Below are positions 1 through 8,384 of a stretch of 64,000 bases of DNA, piece by piece. Source of the DNA: Aliivibrio sp. S3MY1 (GTDB lineage Bacteria; Pseudomonadota; Gammaproteobacteria; Enterobacterales; Vibrionaceae); NCBI RefSeq assembly GCF_028765575.1, contig NZ_JARACO010000001.1, positions 1 through 64,000 of the forward strand. Reading direction: 5' to 3'. The translations under genes and the position numbers were made by a program. Numbering within the stretch: position 1 is the first letter of the stretch; each line of letters begins with the position of its first letter. The notes under the pieces were generated by a model, which saw only the letters and a list, made by a program, of their open reading frames with translations, had not been told where the DNA came from and made no database searches.

Positions 1-135
1 TTCAAAATACCTACACATAAATAAACCTTCATCACAGAAAAATCTATAAAACAACTACCAAACCTAAAGTATCTAATTCATATATTGTCCAATATCGGCT
101 ACAATCGCCCTATACTGTTATTTGGCTTATATACA
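1..135. other. AT-rich leader at the window edge
   Basis: No gene is visible before the first coding region. The stretch is very AT-rich and probably holds the promoter of the ATPase that starts at 136, but I cannot define clear -35 and -10 boxes. Confidence 0.4.
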
Positions 136-1998
136 ATGTCTGATTTATTACAAAAAATAAACAAAATAAAAACAAAAAATAAAACTAACTATTTACATCA
201 GGTTAGATATCCATTTTATAAAAAACTTCAGCACAACTCTATAGTGACATTTGAGTCTCCTTTCACTGCTCTTGTTGGTCCCAATGGTTCCGGTAAGTCT
301 TCAGTATTAACGTCTTTATATGGTTCTGTTCGTGGTAAATCTATTGGTGATTTTTGGTTTTCTACAGAATTAGACCCGATTAGTGATGACGGGGATACTC
401 CAAGAGTAATACATAAGTTCATTCCTGAAGGAATGGAAGAATCAGTCGAAGTTATAAAAATGCGAGTTCGCTCAGCTCGTACAGGCGCTCGTAAAAATCC
501 AGATTATTGGGAAACGGCAAGACCAAGATTAACTGATGACATGCAAAAAATGCCTGATGAAATTACAAATGCTCATCAAGAGCACCGTAATGAATCTCGT
601 TGGAAAGCTATTAATAAAGCTGTCGTATATATCGATTTTAGAAGCGAATTATGCGCCTTTGATATATCTTTTTATTTCAACGATATGAAAAAAAACAGGC
701 ACTATACTCATGTTCAAGATTTCTTAAGAGATCGTTCACGCAGCTTAAAACAAAAATTATCTACACCAAGTAAACTTCCAAGTAATTGGTTTTCGCAAAC
801 AGTAGGTAAAATAGAAAATCTTAATGAGAATGAGCTGTTCTGGGCTAATAAAATTCTTGGAAAGAGGTACATATCTGCTAAAAGAATTTCTCATACCATG
901 TTTGATAATAAAGGGTTCTCAATCCTTTTCAATGACGGTTCGAATCAATATTCAGAAGCCGTGGCTGGTAGCGGTGAAGTTGCTATTATCAATTGTGTCT
1001 GCAAGGTTTTATCTGCACCAAGAAACTCGTTAATTTTACTTGATGAACCTGAAGTTTCTTTACACCCAGGGGCTCAAACTGAATTAAGGAATTTACTTTT
1101 TAGTGCTATTACTGATAATAATGTCCAAGTTGTTATTTCAACGCATTCAGAACATTTTTTAAAAGGTTTATCTAGTAAATCAATTAAACTTTTTCAGCAA
1201 GACCCAAATACTGGACGATATAATATATTAAATGAATGCACGCCCGAGCAAGCCTTCTGTAGGTTAGGTGGTACATTAGATATAAATAAAAAAATATTTG
1301 TTGAAGATGAATTAGCTAAAATTGTGGTAGAGGCCGCTTTAGATGATATAGATAGTTCAGCTCGTTCGCAATTTGATGTAATTCCATATCCGGGTGGGGC
1401 AGATACAATAATTAAACAACTTCCAGTACATTTTGCAGCTATTGAGGATACAAGTAATGATATTGTCTTACTCGATGGAGATAAGCAATGCTCTGTGTTC
1501 TCTAGATACTCAAGATTGTATAAAGATAAAATTGAAAATAAAAAATTAATTATAAAGCGGACTAGTAGTGATATTGCCACTTCAGAATACCGAAAGATAA
1601 ATGGCATATTAAGTGAACAAACAGGAATTAACGGTTCAACATTTATTTTGCCATTAAATGGAGGTGATGCTCCTAATGAAGCAGAAGAAATATCGTTAAA
1701 GCTAAAAATCCTTGATAAATATCATGAAAAATTTCACTTTATGAATACAGAAACTCCTGAAGAGTTAGTGTGGGAAATTGCTACTGGCACTATTCCTAAT
1801 ATTTATAAAAATAAATACAATGATCTGGATTATAAAGAACGATTCGAACTTTCAGCGATTGATTTGCACGGAAAAGACGAAACAAATTCAGATACTATAT
1901 TACAATTGCAAAAAATATATTTACGAAATAGAAATAAAGAAAGCGTTTTATGGACTGAATTGTTAAATAACTTAAAAAGAGATTTACAACTCATTTAA
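136..1998 (+). CDS. ABC-type AAA ATPase with OLD-like TOPRIM C-terminus
   Basis: The N-terminal half is a split ABC/SMC-type ATPase. It has Walker A GPNGSGKSS near residue 48, a GSGE signature-like stretch, Walker B ILLDEPEVSLHP, and the H-loop VISTHS. The C-terminal part carries FVEDE and, about 60 residues on, LLDGDK, the two acidic patches expected of an OLD-type TOPRIM nuclease. Members of this class act in phage defence (P2 OLD, Gabija GajA), usually as DNA nucleases regulated by nucleotide. A TTG at 85 gives 17 extra residues, but the ATG at 136 gives a more natural start; neither has a good ribosome site. It converges on a DNA methyltransferase across a shared terminator. No UvrD-like partner (as in Gabija) is visible downstream; the upstream side is cut by the window edge. 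ATPase assignment is firm, nuclease activity inferred. Confidence 0.8.
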   Translation: MSDLLQKINKIKTKNKTNYLHQVRYPFYKKLQHNSIVTFESPFTALVGPNGSGKSSVLTSLYGSVRGKSIGDFWFSTELDPISDDGDTPRVIHKFIPEGMEESVEVIKMRVRSARTGARKNPDYWETARPRLTDDMQKMPDEITNAHQEHRNESRWKAINKAVVYIDFRSELCAFDISFYFNDMKKNRHYTHVQDFLRDRSRSLKQKLSTPSKLPSNWFSQTVGKIENLNENELFWANKILGKRYISAKRISHTMFDNKGFSILFNDGSNQYSEAVAGSGEVAIINCVCKVLSAPRNSLILLDEPEVSLHPGAQTELRNLLFSAITDNNVQVVISTHSEHFLKGLSSKSIKLFQQDPNTGRYNILNECTPEQAFCRLGGTLDINKKIFVEDELAKIVVEAALDDIDSSARSQFDVIPYPGGADTIIKQLPVHFAAIEDTSNDIVLLDGDKQCSVFSRYSRLYKDKIENKKLIIKRTSSDIATSEYRKINGILSEQTGINGSTFILPLNGGDAPNEAEEISLKLKILDKYHEKFHFMNTETPEELVWEIATGTIPNIYKNKYNDLDYKERFELSAIDLHGKDETNSDTILQLQKIYLRNRNKESVLWTELLNNLKRDLQLI

Positions 1999-2004
1999 CG
2001 AAAG

Positions 2005-2033
2005 CAGCCTACATTAATAATGTAGGCTGGTTT
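2005..2033. terminator. Bidirectional terminator between convergent genes
   Basis: A perfect 11-bp inverted repeat (CAGCCTACATT, loop AAT, then its complement) is followed on the plus strand by GTTTTAATT and on the minus strand by A/T-rich sequence. It lies between the stops of the ATPase and the methyltransferase and probably serves both. Confidence 0.85.
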
Positions 2034-3187
2034 TAATTAATAATAGCTTCAATTAACTTTACTCCAAGCAAAGGTGGAACCGCATTACCAATCTGCTTAG
2101 CTTGCTCTGTCGATGAACCATAAAAAACAAAGTCATCGGGAAAAGTTTGAAACCTTGCTGCATGTCTAAGAGTTATACCATGATTCTTCCACGGATGAAC
2201 AAAGCGCCCTTTCGATGGGTTATTACAACCTGTAGTAATCGTATTACTTGGTTGATGTATAAAGATTCGACCATATACATCTTTATGACCTTTATACCCG
2301 TTAGAATGGCATTTTAGTCGGTGCTGTTCTCCAGCATCTTCACGGCTACCATTTAATGGGGTATCAACAAAGCGTTTCACCATCATTTCGCTTGGTTTCA
2401 TAAATACATTACATGGATCGTTTTTATCAATGTCAAGACCAAACTCTAATTTTCGCAACGAATTTAAAGCTTGTTCTTTAGTTAATTTCGTTTTCGTTAA
2501 AAAATACTCTTTAACGAAACGATTTAAATATTGTTCAGGTACGGCTTCAAAAACCGTTGATGCAGTTTTCCAACAAGGCGTAAGCCCTGATGTTGGTGAA
2601 AAGTGAGTAGCTTTAGGTGGAAAATTAACTGTGCTATTTATATCTTTTCTAACACCATGTATAAAAACTCTTTTTCTATTCTGAGGCACACCAAAATCTT
2701 TGGCGTTTAAAATACCGCAAAATGTTATTTCATAGCCTTCTTTAGCTGCAAGCTGTAAAAATTTATTTAAAAAATCTTCATGTCGCTTCCATAATAAACC
2801 AGAAACATTCTCAACTAAAAAAGCTTTTGGCTGAAACTCATGCACAAATTCAAAATAACGTAACAAAAGTGCATTTCTAGGATCATTCACACCAGCATTA
2901 TTAATTCTATGTGTTGAGAACCCTTGGCATGGTGGGCCACCAAGAATTAAATCTAGTTCCCCAGCCTTTAAGTTTAAAGACTCTCTCAAAACTGTTGGGT
3001 CAACTAGATTAATATCTTCATTAAGAAGCTTAATTGGCTTCTTATCTTTTAAGATGAAGTTTTCTTTATAAGTATTTGCAGCTGCCTTATCAAATTCTAT
3101 TGCGGCAACAACCTCAACTCCAGCATTATGAGCTGAAAGAGTAAAGCCACCTGCGCCGGCAAACAAATCTATTGCTTTTACTGTCAT
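2033..3187 (-). CDS. DNA (cytosine-5-)-methyltransferase
   Basis: This gene transfers a methyl group from S-adenosylmethionine to C5 of cytosine in a specific DNA sequence. The ten-motif family layout is plain: motif I DLFAGAGGFT near residue 7, motif IV GGPPCQGFS with the catalytic Cys at about 87, motif VI VENVSGL, motif VIII QNRKRVFIHG, then a target-recognition region and motif X QIGNAVPPLLG at the C-terminus. Length (384 aa) is normal. No cognate restriction endonuclease is adjacent, so it looks orphan or paired with the convergent ATPase. From memory, V. cholerae has an orphan m5C methyltransferase (VchM) also next to guaC, so this may be its orthologue, but the target site cannot be read from sequence alone. 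Confidence 0.93.
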   Translation of the reverse strand: MTVKAIDLFAGAGGFTLSAHNAGVEVVAAIEFDKAAANTYKENFILKDKKPIKLLNEDINLVDPTVLRESLNLKAGELDLILGGPPCQGFSTHRINNAGVNDPRNALLLRYFEFVHEFQPKAFLVENVSGLLWKRHEDFLNKFLQLAAKEGYEITFCGILNAKDFGVPQNRKRVFIHGVRKDINSTVNFPPKATHFSPTSGLTPCWKTASTVFEAVPEQYLNRFVKEYFLTKTKLTKEQALNSLRKLEFGLDIDKNDPCNVFMKPSEMMVKRFVDTPLNGSREDAGEQHRLKCHSNGYKGHKDVYGRIFIHQPSNTITTGCNNPSKGRFVHPWKNHGITLRHAARFQTFPDDFVFYGSSTEQAKQIGNAVPPLLGVKLIEAIIN

Positions 3188-3384
3188 TAAAAATACCTAC
3201 AAATTACTAACTGGCACATTCTACCGAGTTATTTCATAATTACCATGCTTACTCAATTAAACGCTGATTATATAATCGTTCTATGTACTATTTATTCGAT
3301 ATAAAACATTATTAAGCACTGAGCATGAGTTACGCTTCATATAAACACAGCGTGTGTATATTTTATCATTAATATCAGTATCTT

Positions 3385-3902
3385 AAAAAACTAAAAAACC
3401 TTAACTTGCCGAACTCTATACTAATGGCCGCGAAAGAACACGCATTCGTAAACGTTTTTCCTCTAAAGGTAAAGCTACTACCTTTGAACACTACACCTTA
3501 AAACAAGTGGAAATAAAGCCGTGGAAAGGTGAAAAACTTGAAAACCGCCGTTTATCTGTGCTTATTGATATTTGGTTCTCTATGTATGGCGTAAACCTAT
3601 CTAATGGCCAAGTTATCTATCAAAAATTTGAACACATGGTAAAATCTATGGGTAACCCTGTTGCCTCTACTTTCACTGCAAACATGTATGCTGAGTTCCG
3701 TCGTAAACGTACGGCTGGTGAAATTACCTTTGTAGATAGTAAAAGGCACAAAGGCGCACCAAGTATTGCGACATTAAATTCTGAATTAGCACGTTTTAAA
3801 GCAGTATTTGAAAAACTTAAAGAACTGGGCGAATGGAAAGGTCCAAACCCATTAGAAAGTATTAAGCCATTTCGTGATCATGAAAGACCAATGCGCTTTT
3901 AA
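3385..3902 (+). pseudogene. P2-type phage integrase, N-terminal remnant
   Basis: Reading in one frame from about 3405 gives AELYTNGRERTRIRKRF, then a core-binding (SAM-like) domain with IDIWFSMYGVNL and RFKAVFEKLKELGEW, ending at the stop at 3900-3902. This is the arm-binding and core-binding part of a P2-family tyrosine recombinase. The whole catalytic domain (R..HxxR..Y) is missing. The usual N-terminal strand seems to survive only in another frame (KKLKN at about 3388), separated by a stop at 3402, so the start is also decayed. A GTG at 3507 leaves an open frame of 131 codons, but I do not think it is a functional gene. It marks a past integration event next to guaC. Confidence 0.8.
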
Positions 3903-3925
3903 CCAGAAAATACAAACAAAATAAC

Positions 3926-3947
3926 TGTCGCCACTTTGTCGCCACTT
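3926..3947 (+). repeat. Tandem 11-bp repeat beside integrase remnant
   Basis: TGTCGCCACTT occurs twice in direct tandem, 24 bases after the stop of the integrase remnant. Direct repeats of this kind next to integrase genes can be arm-type binding sites or part of an attachment site. Function is inferred from position only. Confidence 0.5.
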
Positions 3948-3961
3948 ACCAATGTTAGACC

Positions 3962-3989
3962 AAAAAAAAGGCCGCTAAATGCGACCTTT
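3962..3989 (-). terminator. guaC: Terminator of guaC
   Basis: On the minus strand AAAGGTCGC, loop ATTTA, GCGGCCTTT forms a 9-bp stem with one G-U pair, followed directly by eight T residues. It lies 32 bases beyond the guaC stop. Confidence 0.85.
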
Positions 3990-4020
3990 CATTATTCGGT
4001 TTTTCCGAGGTGTCGAGTTA

Positions 4021-5064
4021 TCACTCTTTACCGTAAACGTTGTTCTCTTGCTCTTGTACTCGGATGAAAGTAGTACGCTTAGTTAGCTCTTTAAGCTGCG
4101 CCGCGCCTACGTATGTACACGTTGAACGTACACCACCAAGGATGTCAGAAATCGTTGTATGAACTGAACCACGGAACGGTAATAGTACGGTTTTTCCTTC
4201 AGCTGCACGGTACTTAGCAACACCACCTGAGTGCTTGTCCATCGCGCTTTGTGAAGACATTCCATAGAATTTCATAAACTGTTTACCGTCTTGCTCGATA
4301 ACTTCACCGCCTGACTCTTCGTGACCTGCTAGCATACCGCCAAGCATGACGAAATCAGCACCGCCACCGAACGCTTTAGAAACATCACCAGCACAAGAAC
4401 AACCGCCGTCACCAATGATACGACCTCCAAGGCCGTGCGCTGCGTCAGCACATTCAATGATTGCAGAAAGTTGTGGGTAACCAACGCCTGTTTTAACACG
4501 AGTAGTACATACTGAACCCGGACCGATACCTACTTTAACAATATCGGCACCAGCTAGGATAAGTTCTTCAACCATATCGCCTGTAACTACGTTACCAGCA
4601 GAGATCACTTTGTCTGGAAATTCAGCACGTACTTTTTCTACATATTGAACTAAATGCTCAGAGTAACCGTTTGCGATATCGATACAAATAAAGATCAAGT
4701 CATCTGTTAATGCCATGATATCTTTTGTCTTTTGGAAATCCGCTTCAGAAGTACCAGTAGAAACCATCGCATTCTTCAGAACAGATGCATCGTTTTCTTT
4801 AATAAAGCCAGCCCAATCTTCAACTGTGTAATGCTTATGAATCGCCGTCATTACACCGTGCTCAGAAAGTGCTTTTGCCATAGCAAAGCTACCAACAGAA
4901 TCCATATTAGCTGCAATTACAGGTGTACCAGACCATTGACGACCGCTGTGCTTAAATGTAAACTCGCGGGTTAATTCGACTTGAGAGCGACTTTTCAGTG
5001 TTGAACGCTTAGGACGAAACAGTACATCTTTGAAGCCTAACTTTAATTCTTGTTCGATACGCAT
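4021..5064 (-). CDS. guaC: GMP reductase
   Basis: GuaC converts GMP to IMP with NADPH, releasing ammonia, and balances adenine and guanine nucleotides in the cytosol. The protein is 347 aa, the same length as E. coli GuaC. The catalytic cysteine loop GPGSVCTTR places the Cys at residue 186; the IMPDH-family glycine-rich segments ([26 protein letters not shown]) and the flap sequence MSSQSAM are present. The start ATG at 5064 is preceded by GAGGA. It is transcribed divergently from gsk, another guanine salvage gene, with a 460-bp region between them that carries a promoter, structured leader and two identical palindromes. Confidence 0.97.
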   Translation of the reverse strand: MRIEQELKLGFKDVLFRPKRSTLKSRSQVELTREFTFKHSGRQWSGTPVIAANMDSVGSFAMAKALSEHGVMTAIHKHYTVEDWAGFIKENDASVLKNAMVSTGTSEADFQKTKDIMALTDDLIFICIDIANGYSEHLVQYVEKVRAEFPDKVISAGNVVTGDMVEELILAGADIVKVGIGPGSVCTTRVKTGVGYPQLSAIIECADAAHGLGGRIIGDGGCSCAGDVSKAFGGGADFVMLGGMLAGHEESGGEVIEQDGKQFMKFYGMSSQSAMDKHSGGVAKYRAAEGKTVLLPFRGSVHTTISDILGGVRSTCTYVGAAQLKELTKRTTFIRVQEQENNVYGKE

Positions 5065-5078
5065 GATAAATTCCTCGT

Positions 5079-5090
5079 ATTATCGATAAT
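5079..5090. promoter_or_regulatory. 12-bp palindrome, copy 1 (guaC leader)
   Basis: ATTATCGATAAT is a perfect palindrome just upstream of the guaC ribosome site. An identical copy lies at 5246-5257, upstream of the guaC promoter. Paired identical palindromes suggest an operator pair for a purine- or nucleoside-responsive repressor; the regulator is unknown. Confidence 0.45.
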
Positions 5091-5097
5091 GGCTCTA

Positions 5098-5184
5098 CTA
5101 TCTCTTGTTGCCTTTGGCAGAAGGCAGTTAACAAACCAAGATAGCAGGCACAAAAAAACCGGGGCGCTGGCAGGCGCTCCGGTT
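5098..5184 (-). promoter_or_regulatory. guaC: Structured guaC 5' leader with terminator-like hairpin
   Basis: On the minus strand the predicted transcript begins with a hairpin (ACCGG-A-GCGC, loop CTGCCA, GCGC-C-CCGGT, one mismatch) followed by seven T residues, which is terminator-like. Downstream, 5144-5098 folds into CTATCT/AGATAG closing an inner GTT/AAC and a GCCTT/AAGGC hairpin with an asymmetric internal loop. The arrangement suggests attenuation or an RNA switch, but it matches no riboswitch class that I recognise. Confidence 0.4.
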
Positions 5185-5190
5185 TTCAGT

Positions 5191-5218
5191 ATTATAGAGT
5201 CGGAAACTGATTCTGCAA
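5191..5218 (-). promoter_or_regulatory. guaC: Predicted sigma-70 promoter of guaC
   Basis: On the minus strand TTGCAG (5218-5213) and TATAAT (5196-5191) are separated by 16 bp. The expected start of transcription is near 5184, about 120 bases upstream of the guaC ATG. Confidence 0.6.
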
Positions 5219-5245
5219 GTCTGATAATTCACTTTTTTTTGTGAT

Positions 5246-5257
5246 ATTATCGATAAT
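5246..5257. promoter_or_regulatory. 12-bp palindrome, copy 2 (upstream of guaC promoter)
   Basis: ATTATCGATAAT, identical to the copy at 5079-5090, lies about 30 bp upstream of the predicted guaC -35 box. The two copies bracket the promoter with 155 bp between them, a spacing compatible with DNA looping. Confidence 0.45.
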
Positions 5258-5481
5258 TCTGCAAACAAAACTCAAACATCAGAACAAATAAACTATATAA
5301 AGAAAAAAACAGAATAATTCACTGCAAATACAACCCATACCCACACTTTATACGGACTGCAATTCTGGTAAATGCACTAACCTCTCTTTATCAGGTAAAC
5401 GTTTGCTATTTGCGCTCAAAAAATAAAGTGACCTAGCTCGCAATTATTTAATCGATTGATGAATGTTAATGAAAAAATTTG

Positions 5482-5490
5482 TGATATAAT
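5482..5490 (+). promoter_or_regulatory. gsk: Extended -10 promoter of gsk
   Basis: TGATATAAT is a perfect extended -10 element (TGnTATAAT) 35 bases upstream of the gsk start codon. No good -35 box is present, as is common for extended -10 promoters. Confidence 0.6.
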
Positions 5491-5525
5491 CTCGGAAAAT
5501 TCACTTATTAACTGATCTTTAATTC

Positions 5526-6830
5526 ATGAAGTTTCCTGGCCAACGTAAGTCTAAACACTATTTTCCTGTTCACACTCGCGATCCATTAGTGAATCAAATC
5601 AAACAAACCCCTAAACTTGAGCGTACTCACCTTATCGGTGTAGGCCAAACCATCGTCGATATTGAAGCAAAAGTTGACGATGATTTCTTAGCGCGTCACC
5701 AGTTAAGTAAAGGTCATTCTCTGGTTCTTGAAGAATCAAAAGCAGAAGCTTTATATAAAGAACTGTTTGAAAGAAACTTGATCAGTCATGAGTATCCTGG
5801 CGATACCATTGGTAACACCCTTCATAACTACTCAGTTCTAGCAGACAGCAAGTCTATTCTGCTTGGTGTAATGAGTGAAAATATCAAAATCGGTTCTTAC
5901 GCTTATCGTTACCTATGTAACACAACAAGCCGTATGGATTTAGATCACCTGCAACCAGTTCAAGGCCCTATTGGTCGTTGTTACACCTTGATCTCTGAAG
6001 ATGGCGAACGTACGTTTGCGATCAATGAAGGTGACATGAACCAACTTTGTCCTGCTCACGTTCCTGAGCATATTTTTGAAAAAGCCTCTGCATTAGTGAT
6101 CTCTTCTTACCTTGTTCGTGGTAAGGAAGGTGATCCAATGATGGATGCCGTTCAAAAAGCGATTGATTGTGCAAAATCTCATAATGTTCCTGTTGTCCTT
6201 ACTTTAGGTACTAAGTACGTTATTGAAGGCAAAGCAGAATGGTGGCAAGCATTCTTAAAAGAGAATGTGACTGTTGTTGCAATGAATGAAGAAGAAGCAG
6301 AAGCCCTTACTGGTGAGAAAGACCCTCTACTAGCAGCAGATAAAGCGCTAGAATGGGTAGATTTAGTGCTTTGTACTGCTGGTCCTGTTGGTTTATACAT
6401 GGCTGGTTTCACAGAAGAAAGCATTAAGCGCGAAACTGATAAGCCACTTCTCCCTGGTAACATCCCTGAATTCAACCGCTTTGAATACAGTCGTCCAATG
6501 GTGAAAGCGTTATGTACCAAGCCTATTAAAGTATCTTCTCACATTGCCCCTTACATGGGTGGTCCAATTGAGATTAAAAATACCAACGGTGCCGGTGATG
6601 CGGCTTTGTCTGCATTGCTTCATGATATGGCTGCTAACTACTACCATAAAGAGAATGTGCCAAACTCAAGCAAACACGATGCCGAGTATTTAACTTACTC
6701 TTCTTTCTCTCAAATTTGTAAGTACTCAAACCGTGCAAGTTACGAGGTATTAACTCAGCACTCTCCACGTTTATCTAAATCAATGCCTGAGCGTGAAGAC
6801 TGTTTAGAAGAAGCGTACTGGGAACGTTAA
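5526..6830 (+). CDS. gsk: Inosine-guanosine kinase
   Basis: Gsk phosphorylates guanosine and inosine to GMP and IMP in nucleoside salvage. The 434-aa protein matches the E. coli Gsk length and is a PfkB/ribokinase-family kinase: the C-terminal signature NTNGAGDAALSALLHDM contains the anion hole and catalytic Asp (GAGD). MNEEEAEALTG in the middle is the family's conserved NxxE region. Its GMP product is the substrate of divergently encoded GuaC, so the intergenic region may coordinate salvage and interconversion. Ribosome site is weak; the start is supported by the family N-terminus. A strong bidirectional terminator follows. Confidence 0.96.
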   Translation: MKFPGQRKSKHYFPVHTRDPLVNQIKQTPKLERTHLIGVGQTIVDIEAKVDDDFLARHQLSKGHSLVLEESKAEALYKELFERNLISHEYPGDTIGNTLHNYSVLADSKSILLGVMSENIKIGSYAYRYLCNTTSRMDLDHLQPVQGPIGRCYTLISEDGERTFAINEGDMNQLCPAHVPEHIFEKASALVISSYLVRGKEGDPMMDAVQKAIDCAKSHNVPVVLTLGTKYVIEGKAEWWQAFLKENVTVVAMNEEEAEALTGEKDPLLAADKALEWVDLVLCTAGPVGLYMAGFTEESIKRETDKPLLPGNIPEFNRFEYSRPMVKALCTKPIKVSSHIAPYMGGPIEIKNTNGAGDAALSALLHDMAANYYHKENVPNSSKHDAEYLTYSSFSQICKYSNRASYEVLTQHSPRLSKSMPEREDCLEEAYWER

Positions 6831-6862
6831 TTTACTCCAGCTTACGTTGAACTGATAATAAA

Positions 6863-6890
6863 AAATCCGACATTATAGGTCGGATTTTTT
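6863..6890. terminator. Bidirectional terminator, gsk/ppiC
   Basis: AAATCCGAC, loop ATTATAG, GTCGGATTT followed by T residues; A-rich on the other side, so it can stop both gsk (plus) and ppiC (minus). Confidence 0.9.
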
Positions 6891-6913
6891 ATATCTCTTA
6901 AAGGCTATATTGC

Positions 6914-7192
6914 TTATGTGCGATAAAGAACCTTAACCACATGCCAGCCAAACTTAGTTTTGACTAGGTGCGGAACAAGCGTTTCACCACTAAAGCATAC
7001 TTTATCAAACTGCGGTACCATTTGGCCTTTCTTGAATTCACCTAAGTCGCCACCTTTTTTACCAGAAGGACAGCTAGAGTATTTTTTCGCTAATACGTGA
7101 AATTTAGCGCCTTTTTTAAGCTGTTGAATAATGTCTTCTGCTTGTTCTTTATGCTTAACAAGAATGTGTAGCGCAGCTGCAGTACTAGCCAT
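6914..7192 (-). CDS. ppiC: Peptidyl-prolyl cis-trans isomerase C (parvulin)
   Basis: A single-domain parvulin of 92 aa, catalysing proline isomerisation in protein folding; E. coli PpiC has 93 aa. The N-terminal [14 protein letters not shown] is the classic parvulin start, followed by [15 protein letters not shown] and [19 protein letters not shown], which supply the active-site histidines and Cys. There is no signal peptide, so it acts in the cytosol. GAGGT lies four bases upstream of the ATG. It is a stand-alone gene between two terminators/promoters. Confidence 0.95.
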   Translation of the reverse strand: MASTAAALHILVKHKEQAEDIIQQLKKGAKFHVLAKKYSSCPSGKKGGDLGEFKKGQMVPQFDKVCFSGETLVPHLVKTKFGWHVVKVLYRT

Positions 7193-7336
7193 GAATACCT
7201 CAAAAATGATTCTAGATAAATTAAGCTTAATTATATCGTTTATTCATCATCAATTGATAGTCTCACCTTTAAAAACCGTCTCAAAAAAACTACAATTAAG
7301 TTTATAAAAATAATTATTTTCAGAAGGCCATTACTT

Positions 7337-8236
7337 ATGAAAAGCAAAGCGAACCAATCGCAAGGTATGCTACTATTTAAACTCACACTGACCCAGCGTT
7401 TTGCCATCGGCACGCTGAAGGTTCGTGAGATCGTACCTTTTCAAGCATTGACTTCCATTCCCTACTCTCACCACCACGTATTAGGGACAGCAACCATTCG
7501 TAATATGGCAATTCCAATTATTGATATGTCGGCCGCTGTTGGCTTTAGACCACTGCATAAAGATGAATTCAAAGATTGCTATATCATCATTACCGATTGC
7601 ATGCGCACCGTTGTCGGATTTGCGGTAAGAACCATAGATAAAATCATTGAGTGTGATTGGAAAGCCATTGAGCCATCACCAGAAACAGCAGGGGCAAATG
7701 TCTTTGTTACTGGGATCACCCGCTTTGAAGATAATATTGTTCAACTTCTTGATGTAGAACTTCTACTATCAAAAATCTATCCAGAAAAGACCTCTAACTT
7801 GTACCCTATATTGTCTGATATAGAAAGAGAGAAATTAAAACCTCTTAACATTCTATTAGTTGATGATTCGTTTGTCGCGCGTAAACAACTTTCAACGGCA
7901 TTAGATAGTATTAATATCCCCTATCAAGTAGCAATAAACGGATTAGATGCCTATGAAATGCTAAAACAAGCCTCTGCTGATGATCGCCCATATAATATCG
8001 TGGTCAGTGATATTGAAATGCCCGGGTTAGATGGCTATGAATTGGCGTTTGAAATCCAAAATGATTCAAGGCTAAAAGATGCGTATGTGATCCTTCATAC
8101 CTCGCTCTCAAGTGAGATCTGTGTTGAGCAAGCACATCAAGTTGGTGCTCATGAAGCGTTAACTAAGTTCGAAGCAACAGAGCTAGTACAAGCGATGCTA
8201 CGTGGTGCTAATCATAACAATCGACAAGTTGCTTAA
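7337..8236 (+). CDS. cheV: Chemotaxis coupling protein CheV (CheW-REC)
   Basis: CheV links chemoreceptors to the CheA kinase and can be phosphorylated for adaptation. Residues ~12-155 form a CheW-like domain (FAIGTLKVREIVPFQALTSI, VRTIDKIIECDW), and residues ~170-292 form a response-regulator receiver with the acidic pair ILLVDDS, the phospho-acceptor Asp at about residue 225 in VSDIEMPGLDGYE, and the conserved Thr and Lys (HTS, LTKFEA). Length 299 aa is normal; the ~310-aa family has several paralogues in vibrios, so the exact paralogue is uncertain. AGAAGG precedes the ATG. Not clustered with other chemotaxis genes here. Confidence 0.92.
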   Translation: MKSKANQSQGMLLFKLTLTQRFAIGTLKVREIVPFQALTSIPYSHHHVLGTATIRNMAIPIIDMSAAVGFRPLHKDEFKDCYIIITDCMRTVVGFAVRTIDKIIECDWKAIEPSPETAGANVFVTGITRFEDNIVQLLDVELLLSKIYPEKTSNLYPILSDIEREKLKPLNILLVDDSFVARKQLSTALDSINIPYQVAINGLDAYEMLKQASADDRPYNIVVSDIEMPGLDGYELAFEIQNDSRLKDAYVILHTSLSSEICVEQAHQVGAHEALTKFEATELVQAMLRGANHNNRQVA

Positions 8237-8275
8237 TGACACCAATACCAGTAATGAACAAGAATTACAGATACA

Positions 8276-8314
8276 AAAAAACGCGTTACCTTAGCTAGGT
8301 TAACGCGTTTTTTT
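8276..8314. terminator. Terminator after cheV
   Basis: AAAACGCGTTA-CC, loop about TTAGCTA, GG-TTAACGCGTTTT with a run of eight T residues; one bulged A. Strong terminator for cheV, A-rich on the opposite side. Confidence 0.88.
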
Positions 8315-8384
8315 TATATCTTACTGTCGTTCAGAAACTCATATTAGCTATCTGCTTCAATAAGATTGGTGTAATCAAAAAGGC

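Noticed and set aside
3507-3902. Stand-alone 131-aa gene
   Set aside because: Same-frame homology continues upstream of the GTG, and the C-terminal catalytic domain is missing, so it is better seen as an integrase remnant.
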